From CAZDHT01 sp964505325 (GTDB lineage: Bacteria > Planctomycetota > PUPC01), in contig CAZDHT010000107.1 of assembly GCA_964505325.1 (NCBI GenBank), positions 1 through 15,398 of the forward strand: a stretch of DNA of 15,398 nt, in the 5' to 3' direction. Numbering within the stretch: the stretch's first letter is position 1; each line of letters opens with the position of its first letter. Under the pieces are notes generated by a model. It was not told the DNA's origin. It made no database searches and saw only the letters and a program-made list of their open reading frames with translations. The translations under genes and the position numbers were made by a program. Below, in pieces: positions 13,393 through 15,398 of the stretch.

Positions 13393-15344
13393 AACGACGC
13401 CCCTCCCCTGCCGGCATCCTGGCAGCGGCCTGCCTGCTTCTGGCCACGCTGCTCTGCACCTCGGCTGACGCCTTCATCATGCGGATCTTCCCGCTGAAGG
13501 AGGTGCTGCGAGATTCGACCAACGTGGCAGTGGGCCGGCTGGAGAAGGTTGACACGAAGAGGAACACCGCGGTCGCGGTCCTGGGAAAGACGCTGAAAGG
13601 CAAGCTCGAATTCAAGCGTATCCAGATGAACTTCGCGCTGGGACCCGCACCGCACCAGGCGTACATGAAGGCGCGGCTGAAGCCCGGCGCCGACGTGATC
13701 TTCTTCTATCAGCGCAAGGGCCGCAGCCTCGCCTGCGTCGGACACACGGCGGGCACGTGGTTCCAACTGTTCACGACTGACGATCCCACGCGCCGCAGCA
13801 GGGTGTGGTGGCGTTTTACGCATGTGGAAATCTACATGGGCCGGACCTTCAACGGCCCCACCCCCGAGCTGATCCAACTGACTCATAATGTCGTGACGAG
13901 GCGCGTCAAGCCGCCGAAGCCCGACCCCGGCGTGCCCAAGGTCGACGTCAGCCGGCCCGCCGTCGCGCGGGTGGACTTGCCCGCCAAGGCCGGGAAGCGC
14001 GGCGGGTTCCATCGCCAGATGACGTTCCGTCTGCGCAGCGGCGGGGAGATCCGCGGCATCTCCTGGATCGACGTGAACGGCGACGAACTGCTCGACGCAC
14101 ACGTGTGCCGCCAGTACGGCAACGTGCTGCTGGTCAACCAGGGCGGCAGTTTCAAGGAAATGGCCCGGCAGTTGGGCCTGACCGGCGGAAGTCGAACGGG
14201 GACCTGGGCCGACTACGACGGCGACGACCATCCCGATCTGCTGACCAGCAACTTCCAGATATTCAGCAACGTCGGCGGCAAGCTTCGCCACGTGCCCAAG
14301 CTGCTGGCCGCTCCGTCGAGGCGCAACCCCGAAGGCACGGGATGGATCGACTACAACGCCGACGGGCTGCCGGACGTCCTCGTCACCAACGGCGAGCACG
14401 GGATCCGCCTGTACCGGAACACCGGCAACGGGCCGGCATGGTTCCACGACGTCAGCGACCAAGCCGGGCTGGGCCGGAAAGGCCTGGGGGTCGGGAACGG
14501 CGACTTCGTGGTGTTCTTCGATTACGACGCCGACGGCTACACCGACTTCCTGTACAACCTGGGCCGCGGGGTCCTGGCCCATAACGAAGGCAATGGGACG
14601 TTCAAGCTGGACAAGAAGTCGGGCATCAGCCTTGCCGGCGGCTCAACGCACAAGCGAGGGATCGCCGCCGCTGACTTCGACAACGACGGCGACATTGATC
14701 TGTTCGTCCCCGGGCCCGCCAGGGCTCAGCTCTATCGCAACAACAACGACGGGACGTTCACGGACGTGATGAACGCATCCCGCGACCTGCTGAAGGAGAG
14801 CGACCCGAGCTTCGGCGCGGCGTGGGGCGACGTGAACTGCGACGGCTTCCTCGACCTGTTCGTGTGCCACACCAAAGGCTCCACGCGCCTGTACCTGGGC
14901 AACGGCAAGGGGCAGTTCGCCGACATCTCCGACCAAGCGGGAGTCCGGGGCCTATCGCCCGCTTACGGAGCATCGTTCGCCGACTTCGACGGCGATGGGG
15001 ACCTGGACCTGGCCGTGAACCTGCTCGACCGGACGGTTCTCGCCATCAACGATCTGCCGCGTCCGGCCCGGCACGGCTCCGTCACGATCCGCCCGCATCC
15101 GCGAAAAGGCCTGATCGGAGCCATCGTGCGGGTGTTCGACGAGCGGGGCCGCTCGCGCGGGCTGCGGGAACTCAACGGGGCGGAGAGTTGCGGCGGCCAA
15201 GCCACCGCGGCGGCGCACTTCGGCCTGCCCTTCGGCAAGTCGCGGGTCACCGTCTGTCTCAGTGACGGACGGGTGGCCCAGAAGACCGTCGCGGTCGGCG
15301 CCAAACCGATCCGGCTGACCCTTGCCGATCAAGAGTTCAAGTAA
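13389..15344 (+). CDS. Secreted FG-GAP/VCBS repeat protein with ASPIC/UnbV C-terminus
   Basis: The 651-residue product starts with a Sec signal (about 1-28, cleavage after ADA). Residues about 29-170 form a domain I do not recognise. Seven calcium-binding type loops of the form DxDxDGxxD follow at about 228, 275, 321, 378, 429, 481 and 532 (for example DYDGDDHPD and DFDGDGDLD), spaced 46-57 residues apart. Seven such loops fit one beta-propeller of the FG-GAP/VCBS kind. The first loop (DVNGDELLD) has Glu in place of Gly at the sixth position. The C-terminus (about 575-645, including LRELNGAESCGGQ) matches the ASPIC/UnbV domain that commonly follows these repeats. It is likely secreted or surface-bound, with an adhesion or binding role by family analogy. 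Its ATG overlaps the stop of the YdjY-acylphosphatase gene by four bases, so the two are probably translated together. A terminator-like hairpin follows. Confidence 0.9.
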   Translation: MKRRPSPAGILAAACLLLATLLCTSADAFIMRIFPLKEVLRDSTNVAVGRLEKVDTKRNTAVAVLGKTLKGKLEFKRIQMNFALGPAPHQAYMKARLKPGADVIFFYQRKGRSLACVGHTAGTWFQLFTTDDPTRRSRVWWRFTHVEIYMGRTFNGPTPELIQLTHNVVTRRVKPPKPDPGVPKVDVSRPAVARVDLPAKAGKRGGFHRQMTFRLRSGGEIRGISWIDVNGDELLDAHVCRQYGNVLLVNQGGSFKEMARQLGLTGGSRTGTWADYDGDDHPDLLTSNFQIFSNVGGKLRHVPKLLAAPSRRNPEGTGWIDYNADGLPDVLVTNGEHGIRLYRNTGNGPAWFHDVSDQAGLGRKGLGVGNGDFVVFFDYDADGYTDFLYNLGRGVLAHNEGNGTFKLDKKSGISLAGGSTHKRGIAAADFDNDGDIDLFVPGPARAQLYRNNNDGTFTDVMNASRDLLKESDPSFGAAWGDVNCDGFLDLFVCHTKGSTRLYLGNGKGQFADISDQAGVRGLSPAYGASFADFDGDGDLDLAVNLLDRTVLAINDLPRPARHGSVTIRPHPRKGLIGAIVRVFDERGRSRGLRELNGAESCGGQATAAAHFGLPFGKSRVTVCLSDGRVAQKTVAVGAKPIRLTLADQEFK

Positions 15345-15348
15345 CCGT

Positions 15349-15376
15349 CCGGCGACACGTGCCGGTTTCCCTTTTT
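15349..15376 (+). terminator. Probable intrinsic terminator after the FG-GAP gene
   Basis: CCGGC (15349-15353) pairs with GCCGG (15361-15365), with a possible G/T pair inside. TTTCCC then TTTTT follow. It lies five bases past the TAA stop. The stem is short and the T-run is interrupted by Cs, so it may be only partly efficient. Confidence 0.5.
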
Positions 15377-15398
15377 CCCGTTTCCCCACCTTACCGCG

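Noticed and set aside
13335..14582. A 415-codon open frame on the minus strand
   Set aside because: It is antisense to the FG-GAP gene and has no recognisable domain or ribosome site.

Overview
The window is GC-rich bacterial DNA that reads like an accessory region of a Planctomycetota (PVC-group) genome, possibly a metagenome-assembled one. This rests on the mix of families: a CxC...CxxC zinc ribbon joined to a transmembrane helix and WD40 repeats, two PQQ-like propeller proteins opening with a 'WPQW.GP' motif, a YdjY domain, an FG-GAP/ASPIC-UnbV protein, and a B12-type radical SAM protein. There are no rRNA, tRNA, CRISPR or transposase genes. The species cannot be named from the sequence.

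Layout. Positions 1-10382 are all coded on the minus strand and 10590-15344 all on the plus strand, with a divergent promoter region between (10383-10589). In minus-strand transcription order, a TPR membrane protein (10382-8049) is followed by PQQ-like propeller protein 2 (8017-6752). A 513-bp gap then holds three tandem 122-bp repeats, each carrying a 46-nt hairpin. Next comes a compact three-gene set: serine hydrolase (6238-5126), glycoside-hydrolase-like protein (5110-3848) and PQQ-like propeller lipoprotein 1 (3777-2455, apparently starting at ATT). The zinc-ribbon/WD40 protein (2322-400) has its own near-consensus promoter. A partial lipoprotein gene runs off the left edge. On the plus strand, the radical SAM gene (10590-12230) has a near-perfect sigma-70 promoter. 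It is followed by a YdjY-acylphosphatase fusion lipoprotein (12325-13392), which overlaps by ATGA a secreted FG-GAP propeller protein (13389-15344) with a terminator-like hairpin after it.

How the genes may work together. Nearly every product is predicted to be exported, lipid-anchored or membrane-bound, and four are beta-propellers from three families. The serine hydrolase/glycoside-hydrolase-like/PQQ set looks like a small envelope or carbohydrate-processing operon. The TPR and PQQ2 pair looks like a membrane scaffold with a periplasmic propeller. These roles are inferred from domains and spacing only. I found no clear defence, secretion or biosynthetic system. The most unusual items are the tandem hairpin repeats, the YdjY-acylphosphatase fusion and the ATT start codon.
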